This document shows, one piece after another, positions 52,974-61,698 of a DNA stretch of 64,000 nucleotides (position 1 is its first letter; every line of letters starts with the position of its first letter). The notes beneath the pieces were generated by a model. It was given only the letters and a program-made list of their open reading frames with translations, was not told where the DNA came from and did not search any database. Origin of the DNA: Qipengyuania nanhaisediminis (GTDB lineage Bacteria; Pseudomonadota; Alphaproteobacteria; Sphingomonadales; Sphingomonadaceae); NCBI RefSeq assembly GCF_900115585.1, contig NZ_FOWZ01000002.1, positions 558,001 to 622,000 on the forward strand. The letters run 5' to 3'. Position numbers and translations under genes: made by a program.

Positions 52974-54301
52974 GCGCCCTTCCCTCCGTTCGGGAGTCCT
53001 TCGGGGAATTTGGCCTCGCGTTCGCGGATCGCCTGTTCGCTCTGTTCCTGGAGGTGCCAGGGCAGCTCTTCGAAGACGTCTTCGAACATGGTGCGGAACG
53101 GATGGTGCAGGCCATGGCCGAGGATGCCGTTGGCTTCCGCTTCCTTGGTGACCTTCTTGACGTATTCCGCCGCCTCGAGGTCCATCTTTTCCTGACGCTC
53201 CTCGTCCCACTCGCCGATGGCGATGAGGTGGTTCTTGAGGCGCATGACAGGATCGCCCAGCGGCCATTCCTCGCGCTCCTGCGCGCTGCGATAGCCGCTC
53301 GGATCGTCGGAGGTCGAATGGCCTTCCGCGCGATAGGAGAAGAACTCGATCAGCGTCGGCCCGGCATTGGCGCGGGCGCGATTGGCGGCCCATTGCTCCG
53401 CCGCATAGCAGGCGAGCGGGTCATTACCGTCCACGCGCAGCGATGCGATGCCATAGCCCACCCCGCGCGCTGCGAAGGTCGAACGCTCTGCCCCGGCAAA
53501 GCCGCTGAAGCTGGAAATCGCCCACTGGTTGTTGACGACGTTGAGGATGACCGGCGCGTTATAGACGGTCGCGAACAGGCAGGCGGAATGGAAATCGCCT
53601 TCCGCCGTACTCCCCTCGCCCACCCAAGTGGCGGCGATGCGGCTGTCGCCCTTGATCGCGCTAGCCATCGCCCAGCCGACCGCCTGCGGGGTCTGCGTTG
53701 CGAGATTGCCCGAGATCGAGAAGAAACTGTGTTCGCGGCTGGAATACATGATCGGCAGCTGGCGGCCTTTCAGCTTGTCGCCCCGGTTCGAGTAGATCTG
53801 GTTGATCATCTCGATCATCGGATAGCCGCGCTGGATCAGGATGCCCTGCTGACGATAGCTGGGGAAGATCATGTCGTCCGCGGCAAGCGCCATCGAGGCA
53901 GACACGCTGGTCGCCTCCTCGCCGGTGCACTTCATATAGAAGCTGGTCTTGCCCTGGCGCTGGCCGCGGAACATGCGCTCGTCGAATGCGCGTGTCATGG
54001 CCATGTGGCCAAGCATCGTGCGCAAGGTCTCGGGATCGAGCTTGGGATCCCAGGGACCGTGCGCCTTGTTATCGTCTCCCAGCACGCGGATCAGGTCATG
54101 CGCGAGGTCGAGCATGTCCTTCGGATCAACGGTTTCGTCCGGCCGTGCCTGGGCACCCGCCTCGGGCACCTGGATGTGCGAAAAATCGACCGCATCGCCG
54201 GGGCGGTACTTGGGTTCGGGGACATGGAGCGAAAGCGCAGGGCGGTTGTCGCCCGCGCTCGCGGCATTCCGATCTCCCTCGGCGGGGGGCCGTTCGGCCA
54301 T
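52970..54301 (-). CDS. Branched-chain 2-oxoacid dehydrogenase E1 alpha subunit
   Basis: 443 residues from ATG 54301. The thiamine diphosphate site is TWVGEGSTAEGDFHSACLFATVYNAPVILNVVNNQWAIS (a GxGS...NN motif). The phosphorylation-loop-type sequence YRAEGHSTSDDPSGYR follows. An N-terminal extension of about 60 residues precedes the core. Together with E1 beta and E2 it oxidises valine-, leucine- and isoleucine-derived 2-oxoacids. Confidence 0.92.
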   Translation of the reverse strand: MAERPPAEGDRNAASAGDNRPALSLHVPEPKYRPGDAVDFSHIQVPEAGAQARPDETVDPKDMLDLAHDLIRVLGDDNKAHGPWDPKLDPETLRTMLGHMAMTRAFDERMFRGQRQGKTSFYMKCTGEEATSVSASMALAADDMIFPSYRQQGILIQRGYPMIEMINQIYSNRGDKLKGRQLPIMYSSREHSFFSISGNLATQTPQAVGWAMASAIKGDSRIAATWVGEGSTAEGDFHSACLFATVYNAPVILNVVNNQWAISSFSGFAGAERSTFAARGVGYGIASLRVDGNDPLACYAAEQWAANRARANAGPTLIEFFSYRAEGHSTSDDPSGYRSAQEREEWPLGDPVMRLKNHLIAIGEWDEERQEKMDLEAAEYVKKVTKEAEANGILGHGLHHPFRTMFEDVFEELPWHLQEQSEQAIREREAKFPEGLPNGGKGA

Positions 54302-54378
54302 AAACTCTCTCCAGACGCAATCTTACGCTTGCGCGTTATTTTATTTCACAGGAGTGAAACGGTCAAGTGAGAGCCGGA

Positions 54379-55305
54379 TCACACTGCGACGGGCGCCTTG
54401 ATGGGCCCGTGCGGCGTGTAGTCGTGAACCGCGAAATCCTCAATGCGATAGTCGAAGATCGAGGCCGGACGCCGCAGAATCTCAAAGGTCGGATGCCCTT
54501 GCGGTTCCCGCGACAGCTGCTCTTCCACCAGGTGCTCGTGATTGAGGTAAAGGTGCGTATCCCCTCCGGTCCAGACGAGTTCGCCTGGTTCGAGGTCGAC
54601 CTGCTGCGCGATCATTCGCTGTAACAGGGCCGCCGACCACAGGTTGAACGGGAGGCCCAGCGCGACGTCGCAGCTGCGCTGATACAGCAGGCAGTTCAGC
54701 CGGTCGCCTGCGACATGGAACTGGTAGGTTTTGTGACAGGGTGGCAGCGCCATCGAATCGAGTTCGGCGACGTTCCATCCTTCGATGATGTGGCGTCGGC
54801 TGCCCGGATTTGCCTTAAGCGATTCGACGACCTCGGCGACCTGGTTGACGCTGCCGGTGCGGGCATAGCTGCCATCGCCCGTGGGAGTGTAGACCGGCCA
54901 GTCGACCCATTGCTTGCCATAGACCGGGCCAAGATCGCCCCATTTCGCGGCAAAGTCCTCATCGTCCGCAATGCGCTGGGCAAAGTCCTCTACCGGAATA
55001 TCCTGCCCGGTGGCCTTCACATATTTGGCGTGCGGCCACTCGTTCCAGATCTTCACGCCCTGCTGCACCAGGGGGCGGATGTTGGTGTCCCCGGTGAGGA
55101 ACCACAGCATCTCGCGCGTGGCAGTTTTCCAGTAAACGCGCTTGGTGGTAATCAGCGGCATCGCGCCATCGGCAAGGTCGAAGCGCAGCATCGCACCGAA
55201 CACGGATCGCGTGCCGACGCCCGTGCGATCGCGACGTTCGTCGCCTTCGCGCCAGATGCGGCGCATGAGGTCGAGATATTGCTGTTCGTAATGCTGATGT
55301 GACAC
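54379..55305 (-). CDS. thyA: Thymidylate synthase ThyA
   Basis: 308 residues from GTG 55305. Makes dTMP from dUMP with methylene-THF. Conserved sites: DRTGVGTRSVFG, KTATREMLWFLTGDTN, the catalytic Cys region LPPCHKTYQFHV, QRSCDVALGLPFNLWSAALL and GGDTHLYLNH. It is about 40 residues longer than E. coli ThyA through an insertion near YVKATGQDIPVEDFA. 78 bases downstream of the E1 alpha start, same strand. Confidence 0.95.
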   Translation of the reverse strand: MSHQHYEQQYLDLMRRIWREGDERRDRTGVGTRSVFGAMLRFDLADGAMPLITTKRVYWKTATREMLWFLTGDTNIRPLVQQGVKIWNEWPHAKYVKATGQDIPVEDFAQRIADDEDFAAKWGDLGPVYGKQWVDWPVYTPTGDGSYARTGSVNQVAEVVESLKANPGSRRHIIEGWNVAELDSMALPPCHKTYQFHVAGDRLNCLLYQRSCDVALGLPFNLWSAALLQRMIAQQVDLEPGELVWTGGDTHLYLNHEHLVEEQLSREPQGHPTFEILRRPASIFDYRIEDFAVHDYTPHGPIKAPVAV

Positions 55306-55422
55306 GGCGGAAGCCCTATCCCGATTTTCGGCAAAATGCCTGCTTGCGTGTGCCGCAATCCACACCTATAGGGCGCGCCTGCTTCGCACCCGCAGCGATT
55401 GTTCACTGCGGGCCGATCCGGT

Positions 55423-55499
55423 CGGGGAGTAGCTCAGCCTGGTAGAGCACTGTCTTCGGGAGGCAGGGGCCGGAGGTTCGAATCCTCTCTCCCCGACCA
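55423..55499 (+). tRNA. tRNA-Pro(CGG), probable integration target
   Basis: Cloverleaf: acceptor CGGGGAG/CTCCCCG, anticodon stem CTGTC/GGCAG with loop TTCGGGA, anticodon CGG, T arm GGTTCGAATC, CCA encoded at 55497-55499. The gene is intact. An integrase gene reads toward it 97 bases downstream, which fits integration at its 3' end. Confidence 0.96.
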
Positions 55500-55557
55500 A
55501 TTTTCGTCACGAGAAACAGCAGGAATCCAAGGTTTTCGCCCTGAAATTCTCTCTTTT

Positions 55558-55577
55558 GAGACAGGGGTCGGAGGTTC
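55558..55577 (+). repeat. 20-base near copy of part of tRNA-Pro
   Basis: GAGACAGGGGTCGGAGGTTC matches 55460-55479 of the tRNA (GAGGCAGGGGCCGGAGGTTC) at 18 of 20 positions. This covers the tRNA from the anticodon arm into the T arm. It may be a remnant of an attachment site or of an older integration. Confidence 0.5.
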
Positions 55578-55594
55578 ATTCTGAACCTCCGACC
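55566..55594 (-). terminator. Hairpin next to the integrase stop
   Basis: GGTCGGAGGTTC-ATTCT-GAACCTCCGACC is a perfect 12-bp stem with a 5-base loop. It ends 1 base before the integrase stop codon and probably acts as its terminator, although the T tract is weak. Its left arm is the tRNA-like repeat. Confidence 0.55.
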
Positions 55595-55595
55595 G

Positions 55596-56585
55596 TTAAC
55601 GAGGCCGCCTACGGACTGCGTTCGATACCTTTTTCAGATAGTGGGGCGAGTATCGCGCATAATGTTTTTGCGTCGTTTTATCGTCATCATGGCCCATGTA
55701 CTGAGCCAATTCCGACATCGGGGTGCCTGACTCAGCTGCCCATACAGCGCCCGTATGCCGCAGCATATATGGCGTAACCTTCTTGCCATACCGTTTGCTA
55801 GCCGCTTGAAAGGCTTTCTTGACCGTTCGAATGGGTTTGCCCGCATAATCAATTACATAGTCGCTCTGACGAGCTTTAAACGCAGCTAGCAATGCGTCCA
55901 GAAGTTCGGGATTGATGGGAACTGTCGGACGAATTTTGGCGGTTTGTACGCGACCGTCTTGGTTGAATTCGATCTGTTCCATATCGAATTTCACCTGCTT
56001 CCAGCGCAACTCCAAAATCGCCGATGGTCGCGCCATAGTGTAGAGGCCGATCAGTGCATAAAGCTGCACATGCGGAGCTTTAATAGAGCTATAGAACAGC
56101 TCGAACTCATCTTGTGTCAGGTGGCGCACCTTACGCGGTGGACTTGGAGGCATCCAAATCTCGGCTTGAGAGGCTAAGCGAGCTTCTTTGGGAGCAAAAT
56201 TCAATGAAGTGGATATCAGCTGAAGTTCATAGCGAGCTGTTGCAGCGCTGACTCCGCGTTGTTCGTAATACTCCTTGCACATTTTCTTATCGATGAGCGC
56301 TGGGTGCACTTTTTCCCAAAATGGCTTCATGGCCTTCCACGCATCAATTCTCCTTTGCAGGGAGGGAGGCGAATCCTCTGCCAACGCTTCAATATAACCA
56401 GTAACGGCGCGACCGACTGTCCAAGGTGAGGTGTCGGCATTGGCCCATAATTGCCTGGCTTCAGCTTCTGCACTTTTACGGTCGCGAGAATCCAGCTTGC
56501 GTCGGTGGCGTTGCGAGCCTTCGTACCAAACCAGTGCAAAACCGCCTCTGAGTTTCTGAATCGCATAAGGAAGTTTCACCGACAT
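55596..56585 (-). CDS. Tyrosine recombinase / phage-type integrase
   Basis: 329 residues. N-terminal DNA-binding part, then the catalytic domain from about residue 160: first Arg in TMARPSAILELRW, Lys in VQTAKIRPTVPI, Arg in YMLRHTGAVWAAESG (the usual His two residues before is Tyr), His in MGHDDDKTTQ, and nucleophilic Tyr in KHYARYSP. It is expected to integrate the island at tRNA-Pro. Its start overlaps the excisionase-like gene by 10 bases. Confidence 0.92.
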   Translation of the reverse strand: MSVKLPYAIQKLRGGFALVWYEGSQRHRRKLDSRDRKSAEAEARQLWANADTSPWTVGRAVTGYIEALAEDSPPSLQRRIDAWKAMKPFWEKVHPALIDKKMCKEYYEQRGVSAATARYELQLISTSLNFAPKEARLASQAEIWMPPSPPRKVRHLTQDEFELFYSSIKAPHVQLYALIGLYTMARPSAILELRWKQVKFDMEQIEFNQDGRVQTAKIRPTVPINPELLDALLAAFKARQSDYVIDYAGKPIRTVKKAFQAASKRYGKKVTPYMLRHTGAVWAAESGTPMSELAQYMGHDDDKTTQKHYARYSPHYLKKVSNAVRRRPR

Positions 56586-56956
56586 TCGAACCGCTCCACT
56601 TCACTAGCCCGGATCCGAACCAAGGTTCCGATCCGAAAATGCCCGAGGGTTTCGTTGCGAATTAAGCCGCGAATGATCCCTTCTGAACATTCCCAACGGG
56701 CAGCCAAAGCTGGCACGCTATACGGGCGGGCATCTTCGAGGCCTGCGTCCTGCGGAGGTCCATCGATTTGGCTTCTCCACTCTTGCCTCTCTCTGTCGAG
56801 TGAAACATTTCTGTCGCTTGAAAGCTTCTCTCCGATCGCGCCGGCCCCTTTTACGTTCGAACCGCAAGTGGCGTTGTCGTTTGTGGCTGGCTGAATTTCA
56901 GCTTCGACCGGACGAGATCTATTTTTGCGACTGAGTAGGTTGTCGTGAAAACTCAA
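56576..56956 (-). CDS. Excisionase-like helix-turn-helix protein
   Basis: 126 residues from TTG 56956, with AGGAGG 5 bases upstream. The N-terminal half is polar and disordered. The C-terminal half YSVPALAARWECSEGIIRGLIRNETLGHFRIGTLVRIRASEVERF is a MerR/excisionase type HTH. It overlaps the integrase and probably sets the direction of recombination or represses int. Confidence 0.8.
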   Translation of the reverse strand: MSFHDNLLSRKNRSRPVEAEIQPATNDNATCGSNVKGAGAIGEKLSSDRNVSLDRERQEWRSQIDGPPQDAGLEDARPYSVPALAARWECSEGIIRGLIRNETLGHFRIGTLVRIRASEVERFECR

Positions 56957-57018
56957 TTTTTCCTCCTGGGAGTGACTTCACACACCCCCAGGAAATCATT
57001 TCTCTTTCTTCTCTTGAT

Positions 57019-58332
57019 CTATGCAGTGCGGACTAGAGCTGCGGCGGGTTTCGCCTTTTCCAGATTCCCTGCTCGATTGATCTTAATGTGTCCCTCATTA
57101 GCGAGAGCCTTCAACAAGAACGCCAGATGACCGCGCCTCGTCTTAAATTCTCCCCCTGTTGCTGGGATGATGTCCTGCAGAGCTGGGAACTCAGCCTGTC
57201 TCCGCTTAAATTCGGCCACCAGATCCTGGCTCTTGATGGTTTCCTCTTCGGGGCCCCCGCCAGACATTTCTGAAATTATAGTCAGTACGGCATCCTGACT
57301 ATCCGCTGATGTGAATGTTTGGGGCTTCTGGCCCCTGGGCAATGTAGGATCCCACGAAGCGCATACGTTGGGAAATCTGCCTGTAAGATCCTCAAAGGCT
57401 CCTTCCCGTAGGCGTCGGAGCACTCTCGGTTTAAAATCCGCGTCTTTGGAGTTAGATTTGACGACGTTAGCGATGACGATGTCTCTCCGACCTAGATCCG
57501 GGTATAAGAATTGCAGATCGCCCAGCTGCTCAGTCTCGCCAGCTAATCGTAACTCAACAACGGTGCGAGGGCTTGTCGACCACATGGCCGCACCTCTTAA
57601 CCGATCCACCGCGCCCTCAAGAGGATCGCCCTCCCTGATCACGGCTGCCTTTGGACTGTGACCTACAATCGCCCAGAATACACTTTGGCGCTCAGAGACT
57701 CGGTTGAGGCGGAATAGAAAGTTCGTGGTAGCCTCGCTATTGGATAACTCGAAGCCAGCCATCGATACGGCGGAGTCCATGATGACGCCGATAATCTTGT
57801 CATCTTCTGGTGCTTCGGAGTTCCAATCTTCGATGAACTCTTCGATACCGCTCAACGTCATGGACCCTTGCCATTGTGATGTCTTCCCTTGGTAAAGCGA
57901 TGGATTCTTCTCGCAGAATTCCTCTTCTGACAAACTCAGGAAGGGTATTACATGAAGACGGTCGCAAAGTTTCTGACAGTCAATTTGAGGGAACTCGGAT
58001 TTCAGTCGCCGCGCAATCCCGCCGATGCGAGAGAACAAGTGCTCACGCAAATCTTCCGCAGAGAGCACAAGTATGTGTCCTCGCTTTCTTATGGGCCTCT
58101 CGAGCCATGCCGTTGGACCGGTGTCGCTTGGAGAAGCAAGATTAGCGGCCATCCAAAGCAGGAGTTGCGTTTTCCCGGTGGACCCGGGGCCAAACCACAT
58201 TGAGACACCAGTCGCAGGTAGAAGACCATCGATTGCAAAATTTGGGCATTCGTCAGCGGATGCAGCGGCTCCCGCACGGAACGCGCCGCTCTTCGCCTTT
58301 GATATCCAAAGGTTTCGGCTATTATCAGTCAA
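57019..58332 (-). CDS. RepA-like AAA ATPase (hexameric helicase type)
   Basis: 437 residues from TTG 58332, preceded by GGAGGT. A RecA/AAA-25 type fold: Walker A GPGSTGKTQ near residue 48, Walker B IIGVIMDSAVS, and a later Arg-bearing AMWSTSPRTVVEL motif. Related proteins are replicative helicases of plasmids and mobile elements, so the island may replicate when excised. A short C-terminal domain of about 100 residues has a Lys-rich end. It lies upstream of the excisionase-like gene on the same strand. Confidence 0.82.
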   Translation of the reverse strand: MTDNSRNLWISKAKSGAFRAGAAASADECPNFAIDGLLPATGVSMWFGPGSTGKTQLLLWMAANLASPSDTGPTAWLERPIRKRGHILVLSAEDLREHLFSRIGGIARRLKSEFPQIDCQKLCDRLHVIPFLSLSEEEFCEKNPSLYQGKTSQWQGSMTLSGIEEFIEDWNSEAPEDDKIIGVIMDSAVSMAGFELSNSEATTNFLFRLNRVSERQSVFWAIVGHSPKAAVIREGDPLEGAVDRLRGAAMWSTSPRTVVELRLAGETEQLGDLQFLYPDLGRRDIVIANVVKSNSKDADFKPRVLRRLREGAFEDLTGRFPNVCASWDPTLPRGQKPQTFTSADSQDAVLTIISEMSGGGPEEETIKSQDLVAEFKRRQAEFPALQDIIPATGGEFKTRRGHLAFLLKALANEGHIKINRAGNLEKAKPAAALVRTA

Positions 58333-58949
58333 TATTTACCTCCGCGACCAGCTAGGGGCGCGGGACTTAGCAACCCTCTCTATTGCCTGCAAATTTCTAT
58401 TCGACTGATTTACGACACATTTTGTCGAAAATTTATTGCAAAGAAGGTTTGTCGCTGGTCGGGGCCTCGCCGGTTCCAATCGAACTGCCCTTGGGCTCTG
58501 CTCATTCCGATAACAGCCTAGTTGGCGTATCTGGCGTTTTGATGGTTCAAACGGCAGAACGGCAACAGGGTGTTAGAGCAGAGTACGTCGCTTATCCCAA
58601 TAGCGCCATTTGTTCGACAACCCTCACTTCACACCAGCTCGACCTTACGAGCCCCAATTCCAACTTCAGGCCTATTGGCCTTACATAGATTGGCGACCGC
58701 CGGTCCGCTTTTGGTGCTTTTCGCGTTCCGCGATTACGTCAAGAACTAGGGTGGGAAGCGGAAAGTCCGGTTCTGGAAACGAAACCCGAGAAAGAAGACG
58801 CGTTCGCCATCAAACTGGCATGACTGCAAACGGCCCAGTTTCATCCATTTGCTGGCAAGGACTGCGGCGAGAAGCCGATAATGTTATTGGCTCCATTTCT
58901 CAGACTTTGTTGTTGATTAAGGCTCTGGTATTCATCGGCGTGTAACGCG
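58333..58949. other. Gene-free stretch upstream of the RepA-like gene
   Basis: About 617 bases with no convincing gene. Open frames here are short, poor in codon use, or shadow the next gene. An inverted repeat CGACA-CATTT-TGTCG lies at 58413-58427, 80 bases before the RepA-like start, and could be an operator or part of an origin. Nothing else stands out. Confidence 0.5.
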
Positions 58950-59522
58950 ATGGGAAACAACCCATCAAGGCGAGGAAAGGCCGAATTGCAGCATCGACTA
59001 ATCTTCATCTCTTGTATTTCTGTATTCGCAGCCAGCTGCGCGTCGCTCCAATCGGATTCCGGCTCTTCATCTCTTACTTGGAACGACGTCAAGACGTACC
59101 AGATTGAGATGGGCAAAGATGACGAAATTCTTGCACGCGTTGATCTGCAAATCGCAGGCAAAGAGGATGCCACTTATGATCGAACTTGGCCGCTGATCGC
59201 TGAAGAATTTTGCATCGCAAGGCGAGCTGATTTGCCACGCGACGTCCGGCGTATGGCGGAAACGCAGAGCGTGAGAGTGAGCCTGACACCTCTGCGCCGC
59301 AAACACGAGGAAACCGAGCGTTCGCGGTTAATGAGCGTAAGAGCATCCTGGCGCACCAATAAAGGGATGCCGGAAGGTACCGGGTTGGATACTCCATCGT
59401 GCAAGCGCTTTCCGACCGTGGGATATTCGACTTCGTTCGCGCGCGAGGTCCCTATCGATTTGCAGCAATCAGTGACGCTCTTTGGCGATGAAGGTCTTTA
59501 TCTTAAGGTTACGCCCAAATGA
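58950..59522 (+). CDS. Exported protein, first of three tandem paralogs
   Basis: 190 residues from ATG 58950 (TTG 58986 also possible). A hydrophobic signal LIFISCISVFAASC ends in a weak lipobox. The mature part is beta-rich with two Cys, C88 and C151. From the second Cys to the end is 39 residues, finishing in VTLFGDEGLYLKVTPK. The next two genes show the same pattern. ATGA overlap with the second gene. Function unknown. Confidence 0.75.
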   Translation: MGNNPSRRGKAELQHRLIFISCISVFAASCASLQSDSGSSSLTWNDVKTYQIEMGKDDEILARVDLQIAGKEDATYDRTWPLIAEEFCIARRADLPRDVRRMAETQSVRVSLTPLRRKHEETERSRLMSVRASWRTNKGMPEGTGLDTPSCKRFPTVGYSTSFAREVPIDLQQSVTLFGDEGLYLKVTPK

Positions 59523-60061
59523 TGCGATATCTTGTCCTCTTTGTAGCGCTTAGTTGCACAGCACCTTTCACTGCGACCGCGCAAGATAGCGAGGCAGAGA
59601 TGAGAGCAGCTCCTTTTGGGCATAGGCCGTGGGGACAGACTAACCCGGGTCAAGAACCCATTCAAATTGGCGTTACGATCGAGAAAGACGGGGAGTTTTT
59701 CTGGAGAGGGCAAGTCGACGGAAGACAAGATAGCATTGAGATATCGTCGGGCTTCAGCGAAAATCCAGGCTGCATTATCATTCTGACTGCCCTTGGTGGG
59801 ATCACGCCATCGCACACTCTTGCTGACGCTGGTGTGCCCAAGCTCAAGATCAACATCCGGCCGTATAACTCTAGAGCGGCCAATCCCGAACGCTTTGATT
59901 TTTCCTTTGAATATGAACGTTCAGTGCTGAACGGGAACCCTTGCCACGGTCGATCTGATGTCCGGATCACGACAATGAGCAACAGGCTTTACATCAAGTC
60001 AGGTGAGCGTGTGATCCTTCCGCCTTATTCGGGCTTTCAAATCACATTGGAGCGCAAATGA
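59519..60061 (+). CDS. Exported protein, second of three tandem paralogs
   Basis: 180 residues. Signal peptide to about residue 21 (TATA|QD). Beta-rich mature part with C85 and C142; 38 residues from the second Cys to the end, which reads SGERVILPPYSGFQITLERK. ATGA overlaps on both sides make a coupled operon. No family recognised. Confidence 0.75.
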   Translation: MMRYLVLFVALSCTAPFTATAQDSEAEMRAAPFGHRPWGQTNPGQEPIQIGVTIEKDGEFFWRGQVDGRQDSIEISSGFSENPGCIIILTALGGITPSHTLADAGVPKLKINIRPYNSRAANPERFDFSFEYERSVLNGNPCHGRSDVRITTMSNRLYIKSGERVILPPYSGFQITLERK

Positions 60062-60510
60062 TCGGTTTTCTTGCATTCGTGCTTGCCGCTTCTGCTCCGC
60101 CTCCTCCTGTTCCGAGCCCTGAGCAGCAGCCGTTTTATCTGGTCGATTTCACGGTCACACTCGACGGTGAGACCATCGTCGAGGGTAGCAAAGAGGTCCG
60201 CACGGGCGTTTACGCAACCGAGACACGTACCCGCGTTTTTCCTCCGGCTTGTGACAAGGGGGCGGTTGAATTCGGGTATCGGAAGATCACGCTTTATGTG
60301 AGGGAAAATGGACGCCCGGAGGAAAGGGCTGGTCTCTATTTCAATATCGAAGAGCGAAGGGAAGTCGACGATCACAACAATGATCCATGCGAATGGCAGC
60401 GGCCGAAGGACGTCAACCACAGCTTTCATGGCCACGTTGATCTAGAGCGCGGAGAAGAGAAGGTTGTCGATGTTGGCCATGGTGCCTTGCTCCACATCAA
60501 AAGGCGCTGA
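60058..60510 (+). CDS. Exported protein, third of three tandem paralogs
   Basis: 150 residues. Short signal peptide (MIGFLAFVLAASA) and a Pro-rich segment, then beta-rich sequence such as YLVDFTVTLDGETIVEGSKEV, with C65 and C111, and 39 residues from the second Cys to the end (RGEEKVVDVGHGALLHIKRR). Third gene of the operon. No family recognised. Confidence 0.75.
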   Translation: MIGFLAFVLAASAPPPPVPSPEQQPFYLVDFTVTLDGETIVEGSKEVRTGVYATETRTRVFPPACDKGAVEFGYRKITLYVRENGRPEERAGLYFNIEERREVDDHNNDPCEWQRPKDVNHSFHGHVDLERGEEKVVDVGHGALLHIKRR

Positions 60511-60621
60511 CCGATTTTGGAGGCAAAACCTGGCTCTCAAAAATTTCCGTTTTCACCCCATTCTACGACATTACGACCCAGCCCAATAGCGTCTGCTCTT
60601 AGCAATCAAAGTGTTCCGCAC

Positions 60622-60712
60622 TTATGACGGAGATCGGGTCGCTAGCTGACCGTACGCTCCTGGCACTGCGCAAGCTCGGCAATTCAGTCATAAACTGGGG
60701 TGGTCAGCTGCC
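60622..60712. repeat. Dispersed island repeat, copy A
   Basis: Matches the core ATCGGGTCG-TAGC...CGCTCCTGGCA...GGGTGGT[CT]AG seen in three other places. It ends at the stop codon of the minus-strand gene at 60704. It is the most diverged of the long copies. Confidence 0.7.
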
Positions 60713-61084
60713 GTTCGGTTTAAGCCGCCAGTTTTCTGGTAGATCGGCGAAATAACCCCATGATTGCCAGGAATTTTCGCTGCCGGATGGTCGGCTCGAC
60801 AACCGCCACTCTGGCGGGTCGGGAAAGCCATGCCACGCCAGCTGCATCAGCAACAGGTCTTCGCCATTCTCCGTGGCATAATACTCGACATCGTATCCCG
60901 TCAGCTTTTCTCTTTCGATACCAAACACCGACGATCCAGCTTGTCTTATAGATGCCCAGCGAATGGGCTTGGTCGCTCTTTCTAGAAAACCGGCGAGTTG
61001 GGCGTCCGCTATTTCGTCGGAAGCATCCCATGGGTCAGCTTCCCAAGCGTTTGCAGCGGAATTCATACGGTCGTCTTGCGACAT
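60704..61084 (-). CDS. Hypothetical protein, 126 residues
   Basis: ATG 61084 is preceded by GGAGG. Soluble, acidic and rich in Trp (WEADPWDASDE, WHGFPDPPEWRL, WQSWGYF, ENWRLKPNGS). No signal or membrane segment. Its stop lies in repeat copy A. Unrecognised; possibly an immunity-like small protein, which is a guess from size alone. Confidence 0.65.
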   Translation of the reverse strand: MSQDDRMNSAANAWEADPWDASDEIADAQLAGFLERATKPIRWASIRQAGSSVFGIEREKLTGYDVEYYATENGEDLLLMQLAWHGFPDPPEWRLSSRPSGSENSWQSWGYFADLPENWRLKPNGS

Positions 61085-61120
61085 TCATGCCTCCTGTCTG
61101 ACATTAGTTCGCCACTCGAA

Positions 61121-61208
61121 CGTCCGCAATTGGTTCGTTAGCAGGCCGTCCGCTTCTGGCAGATCGCTATCTCGGTGAAACTGTCGTCAGATGGGTGGTT
61201 AGCGGACA
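61121..61208. repeat. Dispersed island repeat, copy B
   Basis: About 87 bases, roughly 78 percent identical by eye to copy C. GTCCGCT at 61148-61154 and AGCGGAC at 61201-61207 form an inverted pair. The copy contains the stop codon of the gene at 61199. Confidence 0.8.
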
Positions 61209-61519
61209 GCGCATTTACCACCTGACAAGAGACGACTCTTCTCAATTTGATCAGCGGTAACGATGCGATCAAAACGCTTCCAGAATGAGTCCGAATAATG
61301 TGCTTTGATCTCGGATTGTGGGGGGAACCGTCCGGTTCTGTGCATTGCGAGCAACTCCAACTTCAAAGAACGGAATGCTCGTTCACCCTCTGTGTCTTTG
61401 AAGTCGGATAGACCAGCGTCAAAATCTGGATAAAGCTCATCGGCCATCTGGTTCCAATAGCCTTCCATAAAGGTTTCGAACGCAGGTTGATTATCGTTTG
61501 GACTATTTTGCAAAGCCAA
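61199..61519 (-). CDS. Hypothetical protein, 106 residues
   Basis: TTG start at 61519 (61513 also possible). Soluble, with FETFMEGYWNQMADELYPDFDAGLSDF and a helical middle RSLKLELLAMHR. The C-terminal GGKCAVR and stop are encoded within repeat copy B. The N-terminal pattern recalls some toxin immunity proteins, but I cannot support that further. Confidence 0.6.
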   Translation of the reverse strand: MALQNSPNDNQPAFETFMEGYWNQMADELYPDFDAGLSDFKDTEGERAFRSLKLELLAMHRTGRFPPQSEIKAHYSDSFWKRFDRIVTADQIEKSRLLSGGKCAVR

Positions 61520-61561
61520 TCACTCTCTCAGGTACTGGGCTGATTAGTGAGGCCCTGAAAA

Positions 61562-61648
61562 TTCCGCAATCGGGTCGTTAGCCGACGGTCCGCTCCTGGC
61601 ACATCGCTAACTGGGTGAAGCTGTCACAAAGTGGGTGGTCAGGAGACA
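61562..61648. repeat. Dispersed island repeat, copy C
   Basis: Full-length copy of about 87 bases, beginning TTCCGCAATCGGGTCGTTAG. It lies 50 bases downstream of the minus-strand gene at 61699, in the gap before the gene at 61199. Confidence 0.8.
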
Positions 61649-61698
61649 CTGAGATATTTCGAGATCCGACCGCCAAAACTCGAACCCAAGATTAGAAG

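Noticed and set aside
58383-58945. Two short plus-strand frames in the gap upstream of the exported-paralog operon
   Set aside because: Poor codon use, no ribosome sites, no motifs.
58841-59173. 110-codon minus-strand frame
   Set aside because: Overlaps the start of the first exported paralog in antisense and has Ser-rich shadow composition.
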